From: Thalassospiraceae bacterium LMO-JJ14
Lineage (GTDB): Bacteria; Pseudomonadota; Alphaproteobacteria; Rhodospirillales; Casp-alpha2
Assembly (NCBI GenBank): GCA_021555105.2
Contig: CP134604.1
Location: 2,886,001-2,950,000 of the forward strand
DNA length: 64,000 nt
Direction of reading: 5' to 3'
Below are positions 34,892 to 44,300 of the stretch, in pieces. Made by a program: the position numbers and the translations under genes. The first letter of the stretch is position 1, and every line of letters begins with the position of its first letter. The notes beneath the pieces were generated by a model, which saw nothing but the letters and a program-made list of their open reading frames with translations, was not told the DNA's origin and did not search any database.

Positions 34892-35823
34892 ACGAACCCC
34901 CTGTCCTGCAGAAAGCCCATGGAGTCGGAGATATTTTCATGCACGCCGAGATCGCGGAGCGGCACGCCGAGCGCCATGCCGAGAAGCTGCGTGAAATACA
35001 GGATTTTCACGTTGGACTGAAAACCGAACCGCTTCTCGCCGCGGATCTGATGCATTTCCAGGCCCGAATGACAGGTCGGGCATTCGGTGGCAATAACCTC
35101 GGCACCCGAGGCCTCTGCCGCGCGGATGATATTGATCACCAGCTTGGTCGACATATCGGAATCGGAAAGCGTGTGCGCGCCGCCGCAGCATGCCGTCTTG
35201 AGCGGAAAATCCACGTTCTCCGCACCGGCTGCGGCAAGAAGATCGTCCATGAAGTGCGGCTGAGATGTCGACTCGCTCCCCGGCCCCTGATCCTTTTCAG
35301 GAAAAATGTGCCGTGGGCGGGTGTACATGCAACCGTAATAGTTGGCGACTTTAAGCCCCTTCAGTGAATTCTTGACGCGCGCCTTGAGGCCTTCTTCGCC
35401 GATACCTTCCTTGATCCAGTCGAGCGCATGGATGGTTTCTATCTGCCCCGCCTCATAGGTGCCGTGCCCTGCCTTGCCGGACAACCGGTCGACGACTTCC
35501 TTGCTCTCTTCGTCGTGTTCAAGATCGTATTCGGCTTTTTTAAGGTTGTGATAGCAGCCGTTGCACGGTGCCATAACGGTGTCGAAACCCATTTCATTGG
35601 CGGCTGTATTCATCACCCGCGAGGAAAGATAGGTCTGGATCTTCGGGTCGATGTTCTTGACTTCCATCGCGCCGCAGCAGTTCCAGTTATCGACCTCGGT
35701 CAACTCCATGCCGAGGTTCTTGCCGATCGCCTTTGTCGACGTATTGTAGGAATGCCCGGATCCTTCCAGCGCACAGCCAGGATAGTAGGCGACCTTTTGA
35801 TATTTTTTTGAGGTCTCGTTCAT
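34888..35823 (-). CDS. hdrB2: sHdrB2, heterodisulfide-reductase-like CCG-domain subunit
   Basis: 311-residue subunit with two CCG-type cysteine blocks: NWNCCGAMEVK (about residue 49 on) and KTACCGGAHTLSD (about residue 209 on), plus PCNGCYHN and ECPTCHSGLE. These bind the noncubane Fe-S centres of HdrB. Cytoplasmic part of the sHdr complex that oxidises bound sulfur to sulfite. ATG at 35823 has GGGAGA 5 bp upstream; the ATG at 35838 would overlap hdrC2. Next gene overlaps its stop by 4 bp. Confidence 0.92.
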   Translation of the reverse strand: MNETSKKYQKVAYYPGCALEGSGHSYNTSTKAIGKNLGMELTEVDNWNCCGAMEVKNIDPKIQTYLSSRVMNTAANEMGFDTVMAPCNGCYHNLKKAEYDLEHDEESKEVVDRLSGKAGHGTYEAGQIETIHALDWIKEGIGEEGLKARVKNSLKGLKVANYYGCMYTRPRHIFPEKDQGPGSESTSQPHFMDDLLAAAGAENVDFPLKTACCGGAHTLSDSDMSTKLVINIIRAAEASGAEVIATECPTCHSGLEMHQIRGEKRFGFQSNVKILYFTQLLGMALGVPLRDLGVHENISDSMGFLQDRGFV

Positions 35824-35834
35824 CGTCTTCTCCC

Positions 35835-36584
35835 TCATTCGGCCGCTTGCGGCTGATCCAGTTTAAGCGCCTTGCGATGCTCGGCATCTTTTTCGGCAAC
35901 GTATTCCTCGATTGCGGCGCGGGCGCCGTCCCATCCCTTGGTGCGCGGACGGAGCACGCCCTGCATGCCCATTGCGAACAGCATCTTGACCGGCAGGTGA
36001 CGCAGCATGCGGCGCACCATTTCGATCAGCCAGTCCTGATTTAAGGATTGCTTGGTACGTGCAAAGAAGCCCCGGATGATCCGGCCTTCTTCTATCTTGC
36101 CCGTGGCGATAACTTGCGACGCGAACTCTTCATCAAAGTGCATCGATGGTGATTTCTCGGTGTGGCCCTTCAACTCGCACCAGTGCGACAACGCCTTCAT
36201 CACGCCTTCGGGATTGACGTCGCGCGGACAGGCATAGGTGCATTTATTGCAAGAAACGCACTGCCAGATGATGTCCTTGTCTCTAAGCAATTCATCTTCC
36301 ATGCCGAGACGCGCCAGATAAATCCAGTATCGGGGGTTAAAGTCGGGATTTACAGCGTTCACCGTACACGCGTTGGTGCACGATCCGCACTGCCAGCAGC
36401 GGTGTATGTATTCACCGCCGGGAAGTGCCGCGATTTCCTCCTGCATCTCCTCGTTATAGTCCCGAACGACGCGGGATTCGATGAAGGTACTCCAGTGTCC
36501 CGAAACATCCACACCGTCTATTTCCAGGTGTTCCTGTTCGATCAGGTTTTCGGGCCGGATCAGCGATTTCTCATGGATTGGCAT
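35835..36584 (-). CDS. hdrC2: sHdrC2, ferredoxin-like subunit of sHdr
   Basis: 249 residues with two 4Fe-4S motifs: CWQCGSCTNACT (about residues 63-74) and CVSCNKCTYACP (about residues 108-119). It passes electrons between HdrB2 and HdrA in the sHdr complex. The order hyp-hdrC2-hdrB2 matches known sHdr operons. It starts 18 bp after the hyp gene stop and ends just before hdrB2. Confidence 0.92.
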   Translation of the reverse strand: MPIHEKSLIRPENLIEQEHLEIDGVDVSGHWSTFIESRVVRDYNEEMQEEIAALPGGEYIHRCWQCGSCTNACTVNAVNPDFNPRYWIYLARLGMEDELLRDKDIIWQCVSCNKCTYACPRDVNPEGVMKALSHWCELKGHTEKSPSMHFDEEFASQVIATGKIEEGRIIRGFFARTKQSLNQDWLIEMVRRMLRHLPVKMLFAMGMQGVLRPRTKGWDGARAAIEEYVAEKDAEHRKALKLDQPQAAE

Positions 36585-36602
36585 AAATGCTTCCCTCGCG
36601 GT

Positions 36603-37472
36603 TCAGTGCGTCGTCTCGTCGATGTCGAGTATAATCGGCCGGCCCTCAATGCCCTTGGCACGGGTCCGCCCGGTTTCGGGGTCGATGCCCTCCAGGCCAA
36701 GCATCCGGCGCGTATACTGAAGCGGATCCTCTGCCGCGGAAAAGTCCGTACGCAAATAACTGCCGCCCTGTTCACAGATGTAATCGGCGTAGATTTGCGC
36801 ACAAAGGATATCCACATACGCCATCACGTCCCGGAAGACCCCGTTATCCGAAAGATACTGGCTCAACTCTTCGCGCAGCATCAGGAACGTGTCGTAATTG
36901 TCCGGCACATCCAGCGTCATATGGTCGATATTCGGGTCATGCCATAATTCACGGATCACACCCGTGTTGGCCTTCACATCCCAGACCCACCTGTTCATCA
37001 GCGGATAACGTTCGGGCATCACGCCATGCAGGATTTCAGCGGCGAGATCACGAACCCAGCGATACCCCCGGCCATCCGGAAATTTCTCACAGAAACGGCG
37101 CACGGCGTCATCGCACTCGCTCGCGGCCTGCGCCTGGTCCAGAAGCGATGCCACGGCCGTCCTGATTGTTTCCATGCCCGAGGTGCCCGCTTCTTCGAGC
37201 CAGGGACCGATACGGCGGCGCACCGGCGCCATAAAAGCGACGACGCTGAGAAACGTATCGATATCCAGCGCGTCGATGCCGTCACGCTTGAAGACATCGG
37301 CGACGACCTCGGACTTGAACTGCACGCCCCTGACAAGAAATTCGATCCCGCCGACACCTTCCGATCTCGAAACCACGGTTTCGAGTGCCGCAGCGAGTTT
37401 CGGCCCATCCAGGTGCAGGACTGGCCGGCTGGTACTTGCGATCGGCTTTCTAGATAAGATCATCCCATCCAT
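36603..37472 (-). CDS. sHdr-associated hypothetical protein (hyp between hdrA and hdrC2)
   Basis: 289 residues without signal peptide or cysteine-rich motif. The position between hdrA and hdrC2 is that of the conserved hypothetical gene in sHdr operons, so family identity is inferred from synteny. There are few cysteines. It lies 9 bp after hdrA and 18 bp before hdrC2. Start ATG at 37472 or the third in-frame ATG at 37463 are both possible. Role unknown. Confidence 0.8.
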   Translation of the reverse strand: MDGMILSRKPIASTSRPVLHLDGPKLAAALETVVSRSEGVGGIEFLVRGVQFKSEVVADVFKRDGIDALDIDTFLSVVAFMAPVRRRIGPWLEEAGTSGMETIRTAVASLLDQAQAASECDDAVRRFCEKFPDGRGYRWVRDLAAEILHGVMPERYPLMNRWVWDVKANTGVIRELWHDPNIDHMTLDVPDNYDTFLMLREELSQYLSDNGVFRDVMAYVDILCAQIYADYICEQGGSYLRTDFSAAEDPLQYTRRMLGLEGIDPETGRTRAKGIEGRPIILDIDETTH

Positions 37473-37481
37473 CCGATGTTC

Positions 37482-38534
37482 TTATTCCGCGGCCTGAATT
37501 TTGTTGCCGTTGGCGACAGCCAGGGCCGCCAGGGCCGCTCCCTGACCCTGGGCAATGGAATCGTCGATCGTCTCGGGGCCCGTTGCGGCACCGGCCACGA
37601 ACACGCCTGCACGAGACGTTTCCGCCATCGAGCTGTAGGTATCCATGCGCTTGATATGCCCATGTTGTTGCAGCTCGACACCGAAGATCGATGCAATCAG
37701 GACGTTGTCCACATTCGGGTCCATGCCAATGGCGTGAACCACCATATCGAACGGCACCGTGATCGGGCGCTTGACCAGCGTGTCTTCGCCTTTGACGATC
37801 AGCTTGTTCCCGTCCGACGTCACCTCGGCGATCCGCGCCTTGATGTACTTGATCTTAAACTCTTCCTGGCTCTTCCAGTAATACGTGTCCTCATAAAGAC
37901 CGAATGTGCGAATATCCATGTAATAGATATAGACGTGACAGTCCGGCAGCTCTTCACGAATTTCCATGCCGAGGTTGGACGACACGGTGCAGCATATTTT
38001 GGAGCACCACTCACGGCCGATCTGCCGGTCACGCGAGCCGACACAAAGCAAAATTGCAACCCGCTTCGGTTTACGCCCATCCGACGGACACCTGACGCCC
38101 GCACCTGATGAAATCATCTGCTCGACCTGGGTCGTTGTGACGACATCGGGGAAGGTGCCGAAACCCCACTCGGGTTTGTTGACGGAATCGAAATGAGTGA
38201 ACCCCGTGCAGAGCACTGCCGTCGACGCGTTGATCGACTCGCCATTCGAAAATTGAGCCGTGAAATCACCAGGCGTACCGTCGAAGGCCTGTACCATGGT
38301 ATCCGTATAGACCTTTATCGAGCCGTTGCCGGTGACACGATCGACCATGCCGCCAATGGCATCCTTCGCCCATTCGCCGCTCGGGACCAGCTTTGCGTAA
38401 CCAGACAATATCGGCGTGCCGCCCAGGCGATCCGCCTTGTCGACCAGGACAACTTCCTGACCGACCGATGCCAAGGCATGTGCAGCAGAGAGCCCCGCCG
38501 GCCCGGCGCCGACAACAAGAACAGGTTTAGTCAT
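37482..38534 (-). CDS. hdrA: sHdrA, FAD-containing heterodisulfide-reductase-like subunit
   Basis: 350-residue flavoprotein. N-terminal FAD motif VLVVGAGPAGLSAAHALASVGQ (about residues 5-26); C-terminal second nucleotide region with GVFVAGAATGPETIDDSIAQG (about residues 315-335) typical of HdrA. Shorter than methanogen HdrA and lacking its long Fe-S insert, as in sulfur oxidisers. ATG 38534 has GAGGAA 8 bp upstream; the frame also has a TTG start at 38549. Located between hdrB1 and hyp. Confidence 0.92.
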   Translation of the reverse strand: MTKPVLVVGAGPAGLSAAHALASVGQEVVLVDKADRLGGTPILSGYAKLVPSGEWAKDAIGGMVDRVTGNGSIKVYTDTMVQAFDGTPGDFTAQFSNGESINASTAVLCTGFTHFDSVNKPEWGFGTFPDVVTTTQVEQMISSGAGVRCPSDGRKPKRVAILLCVGSRDRQIGREWCSKICCTVSSNLGMEIREELPDCHVYIYYMDIRTFGLYEDTYYWKSQEEFKIKYIKARIAEVTSDGNKLIVKGEDTLVKRPITVPFDMVVHAIGMDPNVDNVLIASIFGVELQQHGHIKRMDTYSSMAETSRAGVFVAGAATGPETIDDSIAQGQGAALAALAVANGNKIQAAE

Positions 38535-38553
38535 GCTCAATTTCCTCAATCTT

Positions 38554-39903
38554 TTATTCAGCGGCCGCCTTAAAACCCGGCCCCGACGTAATCATGCGGC
38601 GCGGATCGTACAGATTTTCGCCATTACCCGCTTCGACTTCCTTGAGATAAGCCTCGAACTCGGCCTTCGATTTTTCCCAATCGATACCCATTTTCGCGAG
38701 CAGGGTCTCAACCGGTGAAGCATGCCAGTGCATTTGTGCGATCTTGTAAGGGTGTGCACCGCAAGCCAGCGCCGCAAATTGGCAATCTGCGACGACGGGC
38801 AGGGAAACACTCGATTTGTCGGACGCCTGGCTGATCCACTGGTTCTTGTCGAGCGTCGTGATGCAGCCGGTATCGTGGCCGATCATGACGTCGGATTTGG
38901 CTTCCTCGACAGCGACTCGGATTTTGCGGTCGATGGCAAACGAGCGGGTAAACTCTCGCTCGGAAATAATGTGACGGAAGCCGAAACCGCAGCAATCGTA
39001 CCATGTCGAATAGTCGATGACGTCTGCGCCCAGTTCCTGCATCAGGCCGGTCGACACCGCAACGCGGTTCCCTTCAAGAATATCATCGTCGTAGATCGCA
39101 TCCTCGGGGATCATCTTGTAGACGTGACAGGCCGGATGGACCGTGGCGCGGATATTGGAGACATCGATGGTCTGATGTTCCTTGATACGGTAGCGCATGG
39201 CGTGAAGCCATTCCGAGTAATGCACGATCTCTTCCGGGATCAGCAGCTTGCCGTCGACCAAACGGCCGAGTTTGCCGAGAATTTTCTTCACGCGCTCGCG
39301 CAATTCCGCGGAATGCAGCAGGAAGCCCCGAATTTCCTTATAATTGCCGAAAGACGTCCCGCAATGAACCAGCGGGTAATAATGGCCGCGGCCCTTACCC
39401 TCTGCTTCACCGGCGACGTAGGCCTGATGGAAATTACGGAGGAAAACGGCAGCCAGGCTCTCGACGTTGCCGATACCTGATCCATGGTAATTCCAGGCGG
39501 TGCAGGAGGTCTGGTCGGTCTCGTCCAGATACTCGATCCCCATCTGGTTCATCAGCCACAGCAGCGAGGTCGGATAGCCGGGAATATTACCGCACTGACC
39601 GCAGGATTTATGGTGCCACAACCGCGTTGTCGGGATTTTCTTTTCCCATCCGAACAGGGTGCGGAGCGTGATCGGCTCGTATTCATCGCGCATGCGATGA
39701 ACGATGATCTCGCCGTCCTTTTCAAGCTGCCACATGATGTCGCGGACATCCTCGACCCGGTCTTTGTTGGTCAGCATCGAGCGCTTGTCTACGCGCGCCT
39801 CAACCCACGAGGTGGCCGTCTGCGCCTGCTCGGGGCTGAGTTGAGCATCCCGCCATTCTGAACCGTGCCCGGTGAAACGTGTGTCGTCAGTTTGATCGCT
39901 CAT
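38554..39903 (-). CDS. hdrB1: sHdrB1, HdrB-like subunit
   Basis: 449 residues. Cysteine groups HKSCGQCGNIPG (about residues 97-108), TSCTAWNYHGSG and YDCCGFGF (about residue 303 on) resemble a CCG-type Fe-S binding protein; a longer and more divergent relative of HdrB2. Part of the cytoplasmic sHdr complex. It lies 51 bp after hdrC1, and hdrA follows 19 bp after its stop. Confidence 0.9.
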   Translation of the reverse strand: MSDQTDDTRFTGHGSEWRDAQLSPEQAQTATSWVEARVDKRSMLTNKDRVEDVRDIMWQLEKDGEIIVHRMRDEYEPITLRTLFGWEKKIPTTRLWHHKSCGQCGNIPGYPTSLLWLMNQMGIEYLDETDQTSCTAWNYHGSGIGNVESLAAVFLRNFHQAYVAGEAEGKGRGHYYPLVHCGTSFGNYKEIRGFLLHSAELRERVKKILGKLGRLVDGKLLIPEEIVHYSEWLHAMRYRIKEHQTIDVSNIRATVHPACHVYKMIPEDAIYDDDILEGNRVAVSTGLMQELGADVIDYSTWYDCCGFGFRHIISEREFTRSFAIDRKIRVAVEEAKSDVMIGHDTGCITTLDKNQWISQASDKSSVSLPVVADCQFAALACGAHPYKIAQMHWHASPVETLLAKMGIDWEKSKAEFEAYLKEVEAGNGENLYDPRRMITSGPGFKAAAE

Positions 39904-39954
39904 TTTCTCATCCTTTCGGTCGCCGCGCGCCTGTTTCGGGCGGGCAATTCCCTA

Positions 39955-40713
39955 TCAATCGTCGTCCTCGTCATCGTCCTGGTCTTCCAACCAGTCCTCA
40001 TAATCGTCACGCTTCTCGTCCATGATGTCCGAGATCACGTCGTACAGGTTTTCGTCGATTGTCTCGAGTTGCTCGAGAACACCGGTCATTTCCCAGATCG
40101 TATACAGTTCGACCGATGTCTTGAGGTTCACTTCCCAGGCCGTATCCGTGGTATTCAGGGTCGGCATGGGTATCGCCTGGCGCAGCAGTTTAAGCGGCGC
40201 ATCGACCTTCGAGATGTTCGGTCCCCAGTCCGGGAAGTGATCGGGCGTGATCATGTTCGGGGCAAGCTGGTTGCCGGTCGAAATCAGCTTCAGCATGACA
40301 CGGGAAAACGGCCGCAACACGTCCTTCGCGGACTGCATGCCATGCTTGATGGCAACTTCCCGCATGATCATCACCAAACCGCCCGGAGAGTTCCCGAAGG
40401 GGCAACGCGCGGCACAGGTATAGCATTGCGCGCAGGACCAGATTTTCTCCTGCATGGCATCGTGAATGCCTTCGAGATTCTCGGTCCATAGCAACTGCAC
40501 GATCTCTCGTGGACTGAAATCGTAATAATGAGCTGCCGGACAGGTCGCCGTACAGATCCCGCAATTCAGGCATCCGTTCAGTTCATGGTCATAACGCATG
40601 TCCGCCTGAATATCCTGGAACACCTTTTCCATGGTGTCGTAATCGACCGCCGGCTCCGCAGAGACGGGGTCGCCTATGAATTCCTGAATACGGCTTCCGC
40701 TTGCGTGGCTCAT
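39955..40713 (-). CDS. hdrC1: sHdrC1, ferredoxin-like subunit of sHdr
   Basis: 252-residue protein with two 4Fe-4S motifs: CLNCGICTATCP (about residues 48-59) and CAQCYTCAARCP (about residues 93-104). The C-terminus is a strongly acidic tail (about residues 232-252, Asp/Glu repeats), unusual for HdrC. It starts 10 bp after dsrE and is first of the hdr subunits in the operon. Paralog of HdrC2. Confidence 0.92.
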   Translation of the reverse strand: MSHASGSRIQEFIGDPVSAEPAVDYDTMEKVFQDIQADMRYDHELNGCLNCGICTATCPAAHYYDFSPREIVQLLWTENLEGIHDAMQEKIWSCAQCYTCAARCPFGNSPGGLVMIMREVAIKHGMQSAKDVLRPFSRVMLKLISTGNQLAPNMITPDHFPDWGPNISKVDAPLKLLRQAIPMPTLNTTDTAWEVNLKTSVELYTIWEMTGVLEQLETIDENLYDVISDIMDEKRDDYEDWLEDQDDDEDDD

Positions 40714-40723
40714 GTGTGCATCC

Positions 40724-41104
40724 TCAATACGTCAGAACCTTGGCGTCATCGTTCTCCATCACCTCTTCGATGACATGCGCGCCGCCGACAATCCCCGAAC
40801 ATTCAGGGATCAGGTCGTCCTCGGTCATGTCGAAAAGATCAAGGTTCGGCGAACAGCAGTAAAAAGTGACACCCGCCTCATGCGCGTCCTTGATGAAATC
40901 GTAAACGGTCTTGGGGGAGCCTTCCTTGACGACAAGACTTTCAGCAAAGCCCTTTTTCATAAGCTGCCCTGAGGTTGCCGTGCATATGACCTCGACCTCG
41001 TAATCCATCGCCGCTGCGACGGTGGCCTGGAAAAACGGCGCACCGAGCTCCTCACCGTTACGAGGATCGGTGTTCACCATAATGATCACGAGTTTTTCGG
41101 CCAT
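40724..41104 (-). CDS. DsrE-family sulfur-relay protein heading the sHdr operon
   Basis: 126-residue DsrE/DsrE3-like protein. The family cysteine lies in TFYCCSPNLDLFDM (about residues 80-93); further cysteines are in EVICTATSGQL and IPECSGIV. These proteins transfer sulfur to TusA and the sHdr partners in the cytoplasm. The ATG at 41104 was chosen for GGGAGG 5 bp upstream; hdrC1 starts 10 bp after its stop. Probably the DsrE3C type known from sHdr clusters, but the subtype is inferred. Confidence 0.82.
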   Translation of the reverse strand: MAEKLVIIMVNTDPRNGEELGAPFFQATVAAAMDYEVEVICTATSGQLMKKGFAESLVVKEGSPKTVYDFIKDAHEAGVTFYCCSPNLDLFDMTEDDLIPECSGIVGGAHVIEEVMENDDAKVLTY

Positions 41105-41177
41105 AATGCCTCCCAAGCTGTTTTTGTTTTTACGTTAGGCACATAATCACAAAGGAGACGCGTCAAAGCAATAACAA

Positions 41178-41193
41178 ATTCACTTTTTCGAAT
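41178..41193. promoter_or_regulatory. ATTC-N8-GAAT site before the sHdr operon
   Basis: ATTC (41178-41181), then eight bases ACTTTTTC, then GAAT (41190-41193); 74 bp upstream of the dsrE start. This is the spacing I recall for SqrR, an ArsR-family persulfide-responsive repressor of alphaproteobacteria. The flanks are AT-rich. No ArsR gene is in the window. Confidence 0.45.
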
Positions 41194-41246
41194 GTGTTAT
41201 TTTGCGTCAATGCAACCCGCAATACCGATACTTGCAGGTCTTGGCA

Positions 41247-41969
41247 TTAGGGCTTGTCAGGTTTCGGCTGCATCAGCCCTGTGATCTGAATAACCCCGGT
41301 CATCATTTCGACCAGCGCATCTTCGATCGCCGGCGTTTTTTCGCTCAGCGCCTGCAGACCCGGCGCAATGACGTCTGGCGATTCTTCGAACTCCATCACC
41401 AAGTCTTCTATCATAGCGCGTTTTGCCCCCGGATGCCCAAGAAAACCCAAAGACGTCCCGCCCAGTTGAAACACGAGCGGCGCACCCGACGCATCAGCCG
41501 CCAGCACATCCGCATATGAGGGCAGAACCGGACGGTCGCGCATATAGATCGCCATCGGAAATCTATCCGGCATATACCCATTGAGCGCGTCTTGCTTGCA
41601 GCGCACGGCCTCGACCACATCGAATGTCAGCGGTGTCTTTTCAACCTTTCCACCGCCGCCGAGCGCAACGATCAGGGCGCCGAGACCGATGCCGATTTGC
41701 GGAATCCCAAGGGCCAGGCACTCGTGTGACAAGGCAACTTCGTTCGCCAGCGACGGCAAGTCCCGATCGCCCGCCGCCCCCCATGGACCGCCGCCAAGAA
41801 ATATGACGCCATCGACGAAGCGCGCCGACGGCGGCAATTTGCCGTCCGTCGTGTGCGGGCGAATATAGGTAAAGCGGATACCGCGCCCTTCAAAGTGATC
41901 TTCCATGCGCCCGAGGTATTCGCTATCGGTGTGCTGGATGACGTAAAGGTTGCGTTCCGGGCGTATCAT
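41247..41969 (-). CDS. Class I glutamine-amidotransferase-like protein without the catalytic cysteine
   Basis: 240-residue protein with the class I GATase fold: VIFLGGGPWGAAGD and QIGIGLGALIVALGGGGKVE (about residues 91-110). Where active enzymes have GxCxG, this has GIGLGA, so the nucleophile Cys is missing, and the His-Glu motif is altered to GHPGAKRA. It is thus probably not an amidase. The gene ends the lipoate-assembly group and its start overlaps the ligase stop by 4 bp. A GATase-like gene is a known companion of sHdr lipoate-assembly clusters. Confidence 0.8.
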   Translation of the reverse strand: MIRPERNLYVIQHTDSEYLGRMEDHFEGRGIRFTYIRPHTTDGKLPPSARFVDGVIFLGGGPWGAAGDRDLPSLANEVALSHECLALGIPQIGIGLGALIVALGGGGKVEKTPLTFDVVEAVRCKQDALNGYMPDRFPMAIYMRDRPVLPSYADVLAADASGAPLVFQLGGTSLGFLGHPGAKRAMIEDLVMEFEESPDVIAPGLQALSEKTPAIEDALVEMMTGVIQITGLMQPKPDKP

Positions 41970-43030
41970 GAAACACCCCCCGCCGCCGCTTCACGGATGA
42001 CACCGGCCAAAGCATCACCGGGCACCGTAATCGCCCCGCCGTCAGCAAGCACAGCGTCGATCGTGTCGCCGATGTTTTCCAGCGGTGCATCCTTCAGCGC
42101 CGCTTCCAGGTCAAAAACGAGGCGCGGCGGATTGGCGAAAAAATCACCGGTGATGAGCACTTGCTGAATACGCTGCTGGCCCCGGTGCAGGCGCAAATAA
42201 ACCGTTACGCTTCCACCGGGCGTGGTGATGCTCGCCGATTGGAAGCCGCTGTCGCTTTCCGGATCGTCGATTTCGGCGACAAAGTCATCCGTTCCGATTT
42301 CCTCGTCATGGATCTCCCGCGCCCGCGCCCATTCACGCTCGCTCACCTCTCCATCCTCGGCGCGGAGGCCGAGACCTGCTTCGAAGCCCTGCAACAATGC
42401 CTGCTTGGCCGCATCGATGCCCGGCGTCCTGTCGCCGAGCAAGGCACGCAGTGTGACAACCCGCTGTGCCGCGGAATCAAGGTCACGCTTGGCCAGCTTG
42501 GCTTGTGGCACCTTCAGCGCCTGCGCCATCACTTCCGGGTTGGTGTCGATCAGCAACGTCCCCTGATAGAACAGCACATCGCCATCGAAAAAGCCGCCGG
42601 TCCCGGATATTTTGCGGCCATCGACCTCGATATCATTACGTGGCCTGAAACGTGCATCGATCCCGAGCGTGCGCAGCCCTTCGGCCGCGGCGGTGCAAAT
42701 AAGCTCGGCCGTGGCCCCGAGATCCGGTGCCGGCAGCGACGCACGATGGAAAACCAGTTCCCAACCCAGTTGCCCTTCATCGAAGAATATACTGCCGCCG
42801 CCGGTGATCCGCCGCCCGAGCCCGATACCATTGGCGGCGCAGTAATCGACGTCGACTTCACGGCTTAAAGCCTGGTGCCGGCCGACCAGCGCAGTCGGCT
42901 TGAAGCGCAGAAAGCGGATGGTGTCGGGAATTTCACCGGACGCCCGCGCATCGATCAGCGCCTGATCGAAAGCAATGTTGAGCCGCCCGTGCTCGACCCC
43001 AGTGTCGATCACGCGGAAGATTTTACTCAT
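41966..43030 (-). CDS. Lipoate:protein ligase, sLpl(AB)-type
   Basis: 354 residues: lipoate ligase / biotin-lipoyl transferase fold with GRRITGGGSIFFDEGQLGW (about residues 72-90), KISGTGGFFDGDVLFYQGT (catalytic Lys region) and a C-terminal accessory LplB-like domain from about residue 245. It attaches lipoate or a precursor to LbpA. Location just after a radical SAM gene (10 bp) and before the GATase-like gene, with 4 bp overlap, fits the sulfur-oxidiser lipoate cluster. Confidence 0.87.
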   Translation of the reverse strand: MSKIFRVIDTGVEHGRLNIAFDQALIDARASGEIPDTIRFLRFKPTALVGRHQALSREVDVDYCAANGIGLGRRITGGGSIFFDEGQLGWELVFHRASLPAPDLGATAELICTAAAEGLRTLGIDARFRPRNDIEVDGRKISGTGGFFDGDVLFYQGTLLIDTNPEVMAQALKVPQAKLAKRDLDSAAQRVVTLRALLGDRTPGIDAAKQALLQGFEAGLGLRAEDGEVSEREWARAREIHDEEIGTDDFVAEIDDPESDSGFQSASITTPGGSVTVYLRLHRGQQRIQQVLITGDFFANPPRLVFDLEAALKDAPLENIGDTIDAVLADGGAITVPGDALAGVIREAAAGGVS

Positions 43031-43040
43031 CTTGCGCGGC

Positions 43041-44300
43041 TCAGTTCACGGTTTTCGGAAAACCCATTTGGCGGCGGACTTTCCGAATATCCGTCTTATT
43101 GGGTTGGAACGGGAAACTCGCAATATCGCTTGGCGGAGAGTCGCCGTACGGGCGGTCACAGGCGGATATGTCCTCCTGGAATTTACCCGGGCAGCCAGAG
43201 GTCCGGAACGGGAGGCCGGTATCGATGATGCCGTCCAGTTCGGCCTTCGGCAGGCCGAAATCGCTGACCCGGCCATGTTCGTCGAAGCTCATGTGCTCGA
43301 GCCGCACATTACAGTAATCGATGAGGTAGCGCGCCATCTGTACACGGCGCCATTGATCGCGGGGCGTCGCCGGAAGGTGGTCCATCAGCGAGCCTTTTTC
43401 AGGGAAGAAACAGAACATATGACTGTGTCCCCCCATATCGCGCAGGTCCTGGACGACCGAAAGAACATCGTGTTCGGTCTCACCCATGCCAACGATCAGA
43501 TGCGCACCGAATTTTTCCTTGCCGAAAATGTCACGCGCATCGTTGAGGATTTCCCAGTACTTCTTCCAGGTGTGCGGCGACTGCACGCCCTTACCCCGAG
43601 TGCGGTCGAAAAGCGTCGGTGTCGCCGCGTCCAGGGCAACGGTAAAGATATCGGCGCCGAGACCGTGCAGTGTTGCGACATCGTCTCTCTGCATGGTCGT
43701 CGGGTTCGATAAAATCGACACCGGCACTGTTTTCGGATCGATCCGGTCGGTCCAGGCCTTGAGCACGGATACCGTATCCGCATCCGAGTTCGGATGCGTG
43801 ATCATGCTGATGCACATCCGATGGAACGGCGTGTTCTCGCCATCCGCTGCGACTTTTTCAATAATTTCCGCGACCGGTACCGACGGCCAGTCGACGCGGA
43901 TAAAGTTACGGTCGGCATAATCACGATCGGCTTCACGATGGCGGGCCAGACCGCAATAGGCACAATTCGCGCGGCAGCCTTCGGGATACGTCAGCAGAAG
44001 ATTGAGACACCGCGTACATTCGCAACGGTACATCTTGCCGGCCATGATCCCGAGCGTGATCGCCGCCGCCGTCGACATCTGCACGTATTCAGGCGAGCGC
44101 ATATCCGGCGTCTGGATATTGTTGTTGGGCAAATAGACGCCGCTCGGCGTCGCCGCCTGCGACTTGACCCTACCCCCGTTGCGGAGTTCAGCGGGCGTTT
44201 TATCCGGGCTGCGCGGCGCCATCTCGTCATAGGCATTGAAGTCCATGCCTTTCGCCGTTTTGTCTCCAGGCATTTTGCCCTCGGGCTTTAAACAGGTCAT
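43041..44300 (-). CDS. Radical SAM lipoyl synthase-like protein (LipS2-like by position)
   Basis: 419-residue radical SAM protein. The cluster motif is CRANCAYCGLARHRE (CxxxCxxC, about residues 109-123), preceded by CECTRCLNLLLTYPEG, which may hold a further cluster. In sHdr lipoate clusters two radical SAM proteins together insert sulfur into octanoyl chains; assignment as LipS2 rests on gene order. ATG 44300 overlaps the lipT stop by four bases (ATGA); a longer frame starts at 44339. Confidence 0.8.
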   Translation of the reverse strand: MTCLKPEGKMPGDKTAKGMDFNAYDEMAPRSPDKTPAELRNGGRVKSQAATPSGVYLPNNNIQTPDMRSPEYVQMSTAAAITLGIMAGKMYRCECTRCLNLLLTYPEGCRANCAYCGLARHREADRDYADRNFIRVDWPSVPVAEIIEKVAADGENTPFHRMCISMITHPNSDADTVSVLKAWTDRIDPKTVPVSILSNPTTMQRDDVATLHGLGADIFTVALDAATPTLFDRTRGKGVQSPHTWKKYWEILNDARDIFGKEKFGAHLIVGMGETEHDVLSVVQDLRDMGGHSHMFCFFPEKGSLMDHLPATPRDQWRRVQMARYLIDYCNVRLEHMSFDEHGRVSDFGLPKAELDGIIDTGLPFRTSGCPGKFQEDISACDRPYGDSPPSDIASFPFQPNKTDIRKVRRQMGFPKTVN

